From Acidobacteriota bacterium (GTDB lineage: Bacteria > Acidobacteriota > Terriglobia > Terriglobales > Acidobacteriaceae), in contig QIAB01000035.1 of the NCBI GenBank assembly GCA_003225455.1, positions 1 to 54,075 of the forward strand: DNA of 54,075 bases, in the 5' to 3' direction. The position numbers and the translations under genes are program-made. This document shows, one piece after another, positions 8,884-18,200 of the stretch. Position 1 is the stretch's first letter. Each line of letters begins with the position of its first letter. The notes beneath the pieces were generated by a model. That model searched no databases. It was not told the DNA's origin and saw only the letters and a program-made list of their open reading frames with translations.

Positions 8884-10635
8884 TTAAGCAGATGCTGCCC
8901 CGGCATTGATACCGACAAACCCTTCCCGTTCCAAATGCAAAATAATTTCCTGGGCGGCTTCTTCCGGGGTCAGATCGGCGGTGTTAATTACCACCTCGGC
9001 ATCCTTTGGCTCCTCATAAGGATCCGAAATCCCCGTGAACTCCTTGACGATGCCGGCGCGCGCTTTGGCATACAAGCCCTTGCGGTCGCGCTGCTCGCAG
9101 GTTTCAAGCGGCGTCGAGATATGCACCAGGATGAACCCTCCCCAGGGCTCGATCATGGCGCGCACTTGCTTACGCACCGCGTCGTAGGGCGCGATTGGAG
9201 CGCAAATCGCGATACCACCGTTCTTCGTGATTTCGGAAGCGACATATCCGATGCGGCGAATGTTGATATCGCGATGCTCCTTCGAAAAGCCGAGCTCCGA
9301 TGAAAGATGCTTGCGCACCAGGTCGCCGTCCAGAAGTGTGACTGGCCGTCCGCCCGTTTCCAGAAATTTTGTGAGCAACACATTTGCGATCGTCGATTTT
9401 CCCGAGCCCGAAAGTCCCGTGAAAAAAATGGTCACACCCTGTTTATGTCGCGGCGGATAGCTTCGCCGCAGTTCCTGCACGACCTCGGGATAAGTGAACC
9501 AAGTGGGAATGTCGCGGCCTTCGTTGAGCCGCTGCCGTAATTCCGTGCCAGAAATGTTCAGCACCCGGGAACCCTTCGTTACCTCGTTATCCGGGACGTA
9601 TTTATCCTCATCTTCCAGGTAAACCATCATGTTGAACTGCACCATGCTCACGCCGACGTCAGTTTCGTGTTTCTTGAACAGTTCCTGCGCTTCATACGGT
9701 CCGTAGAACGGCTTGCCATTCGTGTCATTACCCGGACCGGCATGGTCTCGGCCGACGATGAAATGGGTGCAGCCGTGGTTCTTCCGGATAAGCGCATGCC
9801 AGATAGCCTCGCGAGGTCCTCCCATGCGCATGGCAAGTGGGAGCAGTGAAAGCTTCACTGTCCCGGGCGGGAATTTCGAGAGAAGCAACTGATAGCAGCG
9901 CACGCGTGTGAAATAGTCCACATCGCCCGGTTTAGTCATACCCACCGAAGGATGAATCAACAGATTCGCTTCCACCTGTTTCGCCGCTCGAAACGTCAGC
10001 TCCACATGCGCCCGATGCATGGGATTTCGGGTTTGAAACGCAACCACGCGACGCCATCCCAGACGCGCAAATTCCGCCCTCAGTTCGGAGGGGGTTAAGC
10101 GCAATGATTTGAAATCGTAGTGGGCCGCCGCTTGCACGCCTTCCACCCGGCCTCCGATGTACCACGGGTGCGCCTTATTGAACAGATAGTCAACGCCGGG
10201 GTGCGCATTGCTGGCGCTCTTGAATACCGCTTCGGCCTCCGCTTTCTTGTCTGGCTGCCAGACTTCTGCAACGTGTAACACCGCCAGCATCACGCCTTCG
10301 GGATCGCGCAGCGCAACCGTGCTGCTTCCAGGCTTCAATGACTTGGCGAACTGTTCGGTTACGTCCAGGGTGATCGGCATCGGCCACAGCACGCCGCTTG
10401 CCAGGCGCATGTTGTGGCACACGCCTTCGTAATCGGCCCGCGTCATGAATCCACGCAGTGGAGAGAAGCCCCCACTCATCAGCAACTCCAAATCGCAAAT
10501 TTGCCGCGCGGTTAAATCCCAGGATGGCCATTCCCTGGAATGTGCCTTGAGTTCGTTGCTTCTTTCGGGTTCAGTGAGTAGATTGGCGAGTTCACCGCCG
10601 TGGGGCGGAATAAGATGGCTGGTCGAAGCGGTCAA
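8884..10635 (-). CDS. sat-cysC: Bifunctional sulfate adenylyltransferase / adenylylsulfate kinase (PAPS synthase)
   Basis: 583 residues. The N-terminal half is a homomeric-type ATP sulfurylase: PUA-like domain to about 175, QTRNPMHRAH at 201-210 and VGRDHAGPGN near 294-303, both active-site signatures. The C-terminal part is APS kinase with an intact P-loop GLSGSGKST at 407-415 and a DGD motif near 437. Together they turn sulfate plus two ATP into PAPS in the cytoplasm. The start is TTG, supported by GGGAGG nine bases upstream. No APS/PAPS reductase or sulfite reductase is nearby, while a sulfotransferase gene lies directly upstream. PAPS is therefore more likely destined for sulfation than for cysteine synthesis. 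The 208-bp gap before it may carry a separate promoter. Confidence 0.94.
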   Translation of the reverse strand: MTASTSHLIPPHGGELANLLTEPERSNELKAHSREWPSWDLTARQICDLELLMSGGFSPLRGFMTRADYEGVCHNMRLASGVLWPMPITLDVTEQFAKSLKPGSSTVALRDPEGVMLAVLHVAEVWQPDKKAEAEAVFKSASNAHPGVDYLFNKAHPWYIGGRVEGVQAAAHYDFKSLRLTPSELRAEFARLGWRRVVAFQTRNPMHRAHVELTFRAAKQVEANLLIHPSVGMTKPGDVDYFTRVRCYQLLLSKFPPGTVKLSLLPLAMRMGGPREAIWHALIRKNHGCTHFIVGRDHAGPGNDTNGKPFYGPYEAQELFKKHETDVGVSMVQFNMMVYLEDEDKYVPDNEVTKGSRVLNISGTELRQRLNEGRDIPTWFTYPEVVQELRRSYPPRHKQGVTIFFTGLSGSGKSTIANVLLTKFLETGGRPVTLLDGDLVRKHLSSELGFSKEHRDINIRRIGYVASEITKNGGIAICAPIAPYDAVRKQVRAMIEPWGGFILVHISTPLETCEQRDRKGLYAKARAGIVKEFTGISDPYEEPKDAEVVINTADLTPEEAAQEIILHLEREGFVGINAGAASA

Positions 10636-10843
10636 ATCCGTGAACCTCCCAGGTTCTATGGTTTGTACTGTTCACAACTATTCTCGACTGGACACGCGTT
10701 CCAGACGGCACGACTACGATGATGCGTATACTTGCAGCCAGGGAAGGGAGACAAACGAAATCAAAATTCCCTGCGCCGGACTTTTTTGCGGGCCGTACAG
10801 CATGCGGCCTCATGCGCATTGCAAAATTTCTGACTCACAACGG

Positions 10844-11731
10844 TTAGGAACCCGCCAGCGCCGGCTTCTCCGCCGGAGTGCCCTTAGAGCCGCTCAGTTC
10901 ATAACCCAGACTTTGCATGAGATCTCCCCATTCGCTTTCGATCTGCTGGACCGATTTCGGCGGCAGCTCAGATTTCCAGGTGCCGGACCGTGCTTCTCGC
11001 ACAAATCGCTTGTCCTGGCGAGTGTTTTTCGTAAGCTTCCACTCCTTGGCCTCGGCCTTCTCCAATCGGCGCATACGGTCAGCCGAGCTCAGATCTATCG
11101 CTCGGTTCAAGCGCTCCGGAGTGCCGCTGATGTTCAGGAATTCAGCAATCTTAAGCAGTTCGCGTGCTGGTTGCTGCAACATATCCTCATAGCGAAGCAG
11201 GAGAAAACGACGGTTGTGCCGCATCGCGAGCCAGCCCTGCACATTGTCGTACCATGAACCCCATCGCGGGTCGGACAACAGCCCAGAACCGAATTCGCCG
11301 CTCATAAATAGCGGGACGAAGTCCTCCACTGGGAAGTCCTCTGGCAAGATATTTACTTTGATCGAGTAGTGATATGCGGAGACGGCCACATCCCGGGGGT
11401 CGCGCGTAATGTAAATCACATTCTTGTACCTGGGATCGAAACACTCGTGACTCTTAAAGATCCGCGGCAAATGGCGCAATTGGCGATCTGAGAAAAGATA
11501 GAGTGAAGGAATTCGCGATTCGACATTGGCGAACGTAATGGGCTCGTCGGGATAGATCAGGTTACCGATTAAGAATCGGGTCCAGGTATTCCCTGACCTG
11601 GGATACGAGACGATGAATAGATCCCCCGCGCGTACCGTTACCTGCCGGCCAGCTGGGATTCGATGCCAAAGAAAGTCCCACGTTGAGCCGAGGTGCTGCA
11701 ATCCTAACTTTAGTTTCCGCGATCCGTTCAT
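10844..11731 (-). CDS. PAPS-dependent sulfotransferase
   Basis: 295 residues, one Sulfotransfer_1 domain. The 5'-phosphosulfate loop is SYPRSGNTW at 42-50, and the 3'-phosphate motif is ITRDPRDVAVSAYH at 108-121, where Arg and Ser contact the PAP 3' phosphate. Near the C terminus FVREARSGTWKSE matches the RxGxxxxWK-type PAPS-binding loop. The enzyme should transfer sulfate from PAPS to a hydroxyl or amine. The whole-domain cytosolic type, without a signal or membrane anchor, means the acceptor is cytoplasmic or a lipid-linked precursor. It follows the ATP-grasp/phosphatase gene by 43 bp and precedes sat-cysC. AAGG lies three bases before the ATG. The acceptor is unknown. Confidence 0.92.
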   Translation of the reverse strand: MNGSRKLKLGLQHLGSTWDFLWHRIPAGRQVTVRAGDLFIVSYPRSGNTWTRFLIGNLIYPDEPITFANVESRIPSLYLFSDRQLRHLPRIFKSHECFDPRYKNVIYITRDPRDVAVSAYHYSIKVNILPEDFPVEDFVPLFMSGEFGSGLLSDPRWGSWYDNVQGWLAMRHNRRFLLLRYEDMLQQPARELLKIAEFLNISGTPERLNRAIDLSSADRMRRLEKAEAKEWKLTKNTRQDKRFVREARSGTWKSELPPKSVQQIESEWGDLMQSLGYELSGSKGTPAEKPALAGS

Positions 11732-11774
11732 TGCCTTAACTCAAGTCCATTCGCAAGCCTAAACTCCGATACTC

Positions 11775-13613
11775 TCAACTGGGCAGCAGAGCTGGTTTTA
11801 TGATCCCCTTGGCCTCTTTCCGGGGAGCGATGCTTCGCGCCAGATTTCTGACGCATTGCATCAATATGGCATAGCATCGCCGGGTGGTTTCCTCGTCGCC
11901 ATAGTACGGATCTGTGATCTCGCGATTGCGCTGCTTTCCTTCGGCAAAGGCGCTGAGCATATGAATCTTGTACCGCGCCTCAGGATAGACTGCATACAGT
12001 TCGGCAAGATTTTCAAAATCCATGGCAAAAATCAGATCCGAGGATGCAACTATCTCGGGGTTGAGCAACTGCGCTCGATGATTGTCGAGCGGAATGCCAA
12101 TCTCGTGCGACACTTTTAGCGCCAAAGGGTGGGCCTCGCGCCGCGCGCGCGCATGCAGCCCAGCCGATTTGACTCCGATGCCGCTAGCTCCTTGCTCGGC
12201 GAGCACTCGTTTCAGCATCGCTTCCGCCATTGGGCTGCGCATGATGTTTCCGTAGCAGACGAACACTACTGACGTCGCGGTGCGAGGAATGAGCTGCCCA
12301 CCGTCCCGACTCCTGCTCAAAGCATCAGTGGTACGTAACTTCGCGTAGATAGGGCGCGCCTCCGGCCGCAGGCGTAAGTAGATTTTCGCATACCTGCTCA
12401 TGCCCCCCGGAATAAGCTTCCGCAGCAGCCAATTGACTGCTGCGGTGAGATGTTCGTATATCGAGGCAGCCAACTCAGAGAAGAACGGCTCCGGATCGGA
12501 CCATGACCACAGCGCCTCGTGGGTCGTCGAAAAGAGATCTATCGGAGTCTGAGCGAGTTCGCGGATCCGCGAAGTCTTACAATTTCCGCTAGAGTTTGCC
12601 ATGATGCTGTAAAGGCGATCCAGATATCCAGGCGTCCAACGCCAGCGCGTGCCGACGGCGTACTTACCAGGCACACGCGGCTGTTCGCCATGCAAAATTT
12701 GCCAATGATAAAGCGGAAAGTCGACGCCGGCGAGGATGGGAAGTGATGATGTCCCCCAATATCGACCATTTACTTCCATGAAAACGCGGTTCCCAGTCTG
12801 ACGGTCGACCCGGAATTCCACCATAGCAGGGCCTTCCCACTCCAGTGCGCGCAGTAATTTCAGAGATGCGTCGCGCAGCCCAGGATCGAGAGCCTCGGCA
12901 ACAGCCATTACTGCAACCCCACCGCTGGCGGGAGCTTCCTTCAATCTGCGATGCTGGAATGCAGCAACACATTCGCCTTTGTGCAGCAGCATCTCTACTC
13001 CGACGCCAATGCCAGGGCAGTACTCCTGCAGCAAAACAAGGCCCGGATCGTTCATTCGCAGAGCTTCCGACAACTTTTCAAAGGTAGGGAAGGTGCGCAC
13101 CCGGAAAACCTTCGCGCCTTTTTGCCCAGGCTTGGCTACAAGTGGAAAGCGAAGCTGCGCGGCCACCTGCTCCAGTTCAGTGATATTCCCGACGGTGCAG
13201 GTGAACGGCACATGGATCCCGCATTTTTTCGCCGCTTCCAAAGTAAGAGCTTTATTTAGCACGCGCTCGACGGCGCTAGGCGGCGGACAGCCAACATGCA
13301 AAAGCGGAGCCAGGCGGTCGTAGTGCTCAGCTAGCGCTGATAATGCGGGATCGCCGGTCGGCAGCACCATGTCGAATCCGCGCTCACGAATCAATGCCAG
13401 AAGCGAATCGATAAATTTTGTTGGATAGATATCCTTCAGCGGCAGGCGATGGAAGGCGCGAATGGCGCGTGAGCGCAGTCCCGGCTCGGTCGCCAAAAAG
13501 GAGGCGACTTCTACGGGGATTCCGCGGCGATGCAGCGAGCGTGCGACCGCCAGAGAGATGCGCGGGGCAGCGCCCAAAATCAGCACGGGCCGGTAGTTCG
13601 AATTGCTTGCCAT
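11775..13613 (-). CDS. ATP-grasp ligase fused to a low-molecular-weight protein tyrosine phosphatase domain
   Basis: 612 residues. Residues 1-400 form an ATP-grasp protein: N-terminal LILGAAPRISLAVARSLHRR, VAKPGQKGA (ATP-binding Lys near 161) and FMEVNGRYWG at 278-287, with the magnesium-binding Glu/Asn pair. This subgroup usually ligates amino acids or other carboxylates. Residues 447-605 are a complete LMW-PTP (Wzb-like) domain with P-loop CYGNIMRS at 453-460 and the acid loop DPYYGD. The second P-loop cysteine, normally CRS, is Met. Wzb-type phosphatases control tyrosine kinases in capsule export. The single open frame, with no linker stop, argues for a genuine fusion. It lies between flippase (24 bp) and sulfotransferase (43 bp). 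Substrates of both halves are unknown. Confidence 0.85.
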   Translation of the reverse strand: MASNSNYRPVLILGAAPRISLAVARSLHRRGIPVEVASFLATEPGLRSRAIRAFHRLPLKDIYPTKFIDSLLALIRERGFDMVLPTGDPALSALAEHYDRLAPLLHVGCPPPSAVERVLNKALTLEAAKKCGIHVPFTCTVGNITELEQVAAQLRFPLVAKPGQKGAKVFRVRTFPTFEKLSEALRMNDPGLVLLQEYCPGIGVGVEMLLHKGECVAAFQHRRLKEAPASGGVAVMAVAEALDPGLRDASLKLLRALEWEGPAMVEFRVDRQTGNRVFMEVNGRYWGTSSLPILAGVDFPLYHWQILHGEQPRVPGKYAVGTRWRWTPGYLDRLYSIMANSSGNCKTSRIRELAQTPIDLFSTTHEALWSWSDPEPFFSELAASIYEHLTAAVNWLLRKLIPGGMSRYAKIYLRLRPEARPIYAKLRTTDALSRSRDGGQLIPRTATSVVFVCYGNIMRSPMAEAMLKRVLAEQGASGIGVKSAGLHARARREAHPLALKVSHEIGIPLDNHRAQLLNPEIVASSDLIFAMDFENLAELYAVYPEARYKIHMLSAFAEGKQRNREITDPYYGDEETTRRCYAILMQCVRNLARSIAPRKEAKGIIKPALLPS

Positions 13614-13637
13614 CGGATTTGCGGAGCGGGAGCTCGC

Positions 13638-15200
13638 CTACGCTTCCTCCTGCTGGTAGGTTTCGACCAGCGCCATCGCAGTTTCCCTGGCAGTTTCTTC
13701 ATCGCGAATGCCTTCGACCTGCCAAGCCTTGTGCGTCCAAATGGCCCAGACTAGTCCGAGCGCGTAGATGCCAGAACCAACCAAAAGCTGAACGGCCAAT
13801 TGAAGATAGCTGTGGGCGACGAACCAATGCCGCATCAAGAGCAGAACCGCGATGAGCGGCATCGTGAGCGCCAGCGGCAGCACAAACGCCTGGCGTACGT
13901 AGGTTCGCACTCGCAGACCTAATACCCGGCACAGATGCCGAGGCAAGAACCATAAAGTTGTGCAAGTGAGTGGGATCGCCGTTCCCACCGCATCGCCCAT
14001 GATTCCGAATCGCCGTACCAAAACTATGCTGAGTATCAGGTTTGCGACGCCCTCCATAAAAACCACTATGGCAAGGGTCTTGTGTTTAGCCATTCCGAAT
14101 AATGTTCGCGCGGAGGCTGCCTGCGCCAGCATGAAAGTTGAGGGGATTAGCAGCACCAGCAGCACGGGATAGCTGATCGCTACGTAACGGTGACCCACCC
14201 AGACCTCGATAACTGACTTGCCGAGAATAATCAGAATAGCGGCGATCGGAAAAATGATCAGTGCGCAGGCGCGATTGCCTGCCACGAAAATCTTTCGCAA
14301 GCGGTCCATGTCGCCGGTTGCGTCCGACTGGCTGGACATCGGAACAAAAATTTGCGCCAGACTACTGATGACCTCTCCGGCATAATCCACCAGGCGTGAC
14401 CCGATAGCAAAATAGGTGATCGCAGCTGACGAGACAAATGTTCCGATGACCATGGCGTCGGTCTTGAAGCGCAGGCGGCCAGCCATAATGATCATGAATG
14501 TTGCGCCGCTGTAATTCGCGATTCGCCGTAAGCTGCTGCGATCAACATATCTCGGGCCAAAGCGGAGGGGCACCAGGTGGAGTACGACTGTCGCATTCAC
14601 TAGAGCGGCTAACAATGGCAGCGATACCGTAATCAGTGCCACGGTCAGCAATCCTCCACCACGCCGTAGAGCGAGCACGATCAGCGAAGCCCGCAACAAA
14701 GTGGAAGAGACGCTGGTGAAGTTCAGCAGATAAAAACGCTGCAAGCCTTCTAGAATCCCGCCAAACACGCCGAGGGGAAAACCCAGAGACACTGCCGTTC
14801 CCACGACCAGAAATAACAGCCGCGCCGTGGTCAGAAAATTTGTGGGAACTTTGAAAATGGAGGCCACATAAAATGCGCCAGTGAAAGTCACGAGCAGCGC
14901 CAGCATTCCCACGCTGCCGTAGCTAGCCATGGCAGTGTTGATCAGTCGGGTCAATTCTTCATAGTCATTAGTGGCGGAATATTTGGCGACATAGCGGACG
15001 ATGGAAGAGCGAATCCCCAGATCGAACAGGCCGTAATAACCCGTGATGGAAAAAATCAGAACCCAGAGGCCGAAGGCCTCATCCCCCAGCCGGTGAAGAA
15101 TATAAGGCGAAAGAAAGATCCCAACCAGTACATTCACGCCCAGAGCAAACCAGCTGGAGCCGACGTTCTTTAGAATCTCAACTTTATCCAACTGCTTCAT
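13638..15200 (-). CDS. Wzx-like oligosaccharide flippase / MATE-superfamily exporter
   Basis: 520 residues with about 12-14 membrane segments. The start KNVGSSWFALGVNVLVGIFL and the following YILHRLGDEAFGLWVLIFSI match the N-terminal pattern of polysaccharide biosynthesis (Wzx/MurJ/MATE) exporters, where the first helices end in a short GxxxFG-like turn. Such proteins flip undecaprenyl-linked oligosaccharides across the inner membrane. Lying 24 bp after the NRPS and 24 bp before the ATP-grasp/phosphatase gene, it is the evident export step of this locus. Whether it carries a lipid-linked glycan or the NRPS product cannot be decided from sequence. Confidence 0.87.
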   Translation of the reverse strand: MKQLDKVEILKNVGSSWFALGVNVLVGIFLSPYILHRLGDEAFGLWVLIFSITGYYGLFDLGIRSSIVRYVAKYSATNDYEELTRLINTAMASYGSVGMLALLVTFTGAFYVASIFKVPTNFLTTARLLFLVVGTAVSLGFPLGVFGGILEGLQRFYLLNFTSVSSTLLRASLIVLALRRGGGLLTVALITVSLPLLAALVNATVVLHLVPLRFGPRYVDRSSLRRIANYSGATFMIIMAGRLRFKTDAMVIGTFVSSAAITYFAIGSRLVDYAGEVISSLAQIFVPMSSQSDATGDMDRLRKIFVAGNRACALIIFPIAAILIILGKSVIEVWVGHRYVAISYPVLLVLLIPSTFMLAQAASARTLFGMAKHKTLAIVVFMEGVANLILSIVLVRRFGIMGDAVGTAIPLTCTTLWFLPRHLCRVLGLRVRTYVRQAFVLPLALTMPLIAVLLLMRHWFVAHSYLQLAVQLLVGSGIYALGLVWAIWTHKAWQVEGIRDEETARETAMALVETYQQEEA

Positions 15201-15224
15201 GAATTTTGTGTTTTCGACAATGAC

Positions 15225-18200
15225 TCAGTTCGATGACGAGGAAATCAGGGAAGCTTCGAGCGCCTGAAACTCAGATTCCCTAGGCCGCTTGCCTAAGCGC
15301 TTTACACATGCCGCGAGTTGCTCTCCTACAGGCCGCACGTACGGCTCACGAAGTAATTCATCGTGATCGAACTCGATTTCGTGGATCTCCACTCCGCCCT
15401 GGCTACGTTGGCCCCAACCCATCTCGGGATCATCGACGTAGTAGAAAGGCTGTTTCGGCCGTTTGAACAGGATCACCGGAGCCCGGAAGCGGCTGGGAGT
15501 GAAGCCCTCAGGCCAATACGCACGGTACCATTCACTTCTACCCAGAGACTTACCCGTCAACTTCCTCCATTCGCTACTAACGGCGCGCTTGCAGATCTCC
15601 CATTGCTGCGAGAAATTCATCTTCGTCAACTCCCTCAAGCGCTGGCGAAAGTACTCAATCCGCCACAGCCATAATCGCTGGCTGTGCTGGAGCACCCAGG
15701 TGTCGAAAATAGCGAGTAGGCTGACCTCCTGTCCTTGCGTTTCCAGATCGCAAACCATTCTTTCGGCGATCTGGACTCCTTCACACATTCCGCCCAGGCA
15801 GTATGGGCCTTCCGGCTGAACCGCGCGCATGGCTGCGATGTATTCTCGAGACAGCGAACGCAAGTCTTCCTCGGCGAAAGGTCTGCCCACGACAACAGGC
15901 GCGTGGCCCTGTAGCTTGTAAACTGTTTGGTCTGGCCCCATGTGACGGGCCAACAGACCGAAGCCGAGCGTTTCCACCCCCGGCGAAGCAACCGCGAAGA
16001 AGGGCAATCCATCGCCGCCACGCTGGATTTCCATTACAACCGGATCAGGATTAGCCTCGCCGCCTTCACGGATTAATTTTGCCAGCGACTCCACTGTCGC
16101 TCCGCGGAACAAAGCCGAGAGAGGAATCTGCCGTCCCGCAACTTTCTCCACCTCCGAAAGCAGTCGCGCGGCCATCAGAGAGTGGCCACCAAGGTCAAAA
16201 AAATTATCCGTCACACCAACACCCGGGATGCCCAGCACCTTCTGCCAGATCTTCACCAGCATTGTCTCCAGCTGATCCCGCGCCGCTATCGAGGGAGCAC
16301 TCTCGCCTTGCGACCAATCAGGGGCGGGCAGGGCACGACGATTGATTTTTGCGTTGGGTGTGAGCGGCAGCGCATCCATGTTCACGACAGCACTGGGGAT
16401 CATGTATTCCGGTAGACGTTCCTTTAGAGACGCCCGCAGCTCGAGACTGGAGGCGTATTTACCAGGCACGAAGACAACATAGGCGACAAGCCGCTTGTCT
16501 CCCGGTTTATCTTCGCGCGCAACTACGACGGCCGCTTGCACGGCAGAATGCTCCGCCAGCACCGATTCGATCTCGCCCAATTCAATCCGGAAGCCGCGAA
16601 TCTTTACCTGGTTATCCATTCGTCCCAGGTATTGAATGTTCCCATCCGGCAGAAACCGCGCCAGATCGCCTGTGCGATACATGTGAGCCTCAGAATTGGT
16701 ACTAAACGGGTCAGGAACAAAGCGCTCCGCTGTTAGCTCCGGCCGTTGGAAGTAGCCCCGAGCTAACCCCTCTCCACCGATACAAATCTCGCCAGGCACT
16801 CCGATGGGGACTAAGTTGCGATTGGCATCAAGAACATACGTTCTTGTGTTGGCGATGGGACGGCCGATGGGAACTGTGCCATCGTGTTTGTCCCTGACCC
16901 GATACACTGTGGACCAGATGGTAGTCTCCGTTGGGCCGTACATGTTCCAGACCTCGCCACAGCACTCTACTAGCTGGTGGGCCAACTCCGATGGAAGAGC
17001 TTCACCGCCGACCAGCACCTTCAGTTTGCGGTCACCTTTCCAGCCGGATTCAAGTAGTAAGCGCCAGGTTGCAGGCGTAGCCTGCATCACGGTAGTGCCG
17101 CAGCGCTCCATTAGCTGCGCCAGCAGGCGTCCGTCGTAAGTCTGCTCCCGGCTCGCGACCACCAGACGTGCTCCGGCCAGCAGGGGCAGGTACATTTCCA
17201 GTCCAGCGATGTCAAAGGAAAGGGTTGTGACTGCCACTAGAACATCATTCCTGCTAAGCCCTGGCTCCCGCTGCATGGAGCAAAGAAAATTCACCACGCT
17301 CCGATGTTCCAATTGAACGCCCTTCGGCTTGCCCGTAGAGCCTGACGTGTAAATCACATACGCAAGGTTTTCCGGGCTGACGTCGGCAGGAATTTCCAGC
17401 TCACTCTCGCCTGTCAGAGCTTTCCATTCAGGATCTAAGCAAACGACAGCTGCCGAAGTCGATGGTAGCGATGATAGCAGCGACTCCTGCGTAATCAGAA
17501 CTTTGACTTGAGCGTCGTCGAGGACGTATTTGATGCGGTCGCTGGGATAAGCGGGATCCAGCGGAACGTAAGCTCCACCAGCTTTCAGTATCCCGAGGAG
17601 CGCGACTACCATCTCCAGCGAGCGCTCGACGCACAAGCCCACGAGGACCTCGCGCTGTACTCCAAGTTTGCGCAAGAGGCTGGCTAATTGGTTCGCGCGA
17701 GCATCCAGTCGGGCATAGGTAAGCGATCGCCCTTCAAACTGGACTGCGATTGCTGCCGGCGTGCATTTTGCCTGTGCTGCGAGAAGCTCGTGCAGGCATG
17801 CATTTCTCGGATAATCGAACTCTGTTTGATTAAATTCCGCGAGAATCAATTTCTGCTCTGCATCGCCCAAAAGCGGCAGTTCAGAGACGCGGCGCGCCGG
17901 ATCTGCAACCATTTCCTCCAGCAATTTACGGAAGTACCCGGCCATTCGCGAAATCGTTTCTACTTTGAATAAGTCGTGGTTGTAGCTAAACTTTGCATCC
18001 AGCCTTCCATCTCGCTCAACCACATTGACAGAAAGATCGAACCTTTCAGTCTTGGCTTCGATCTCCACCGGCGTTACTGTCACGCCTGGGATTTGCCATT
18101 GACGAACCGCAGGCGGGCGCATACTGAACGCAATTTGGAACAATGGATTGCGGCTCAGGTCGCGCTCAGGATTGAGTTCGTCAACCAGCTGTTCGAAAGG

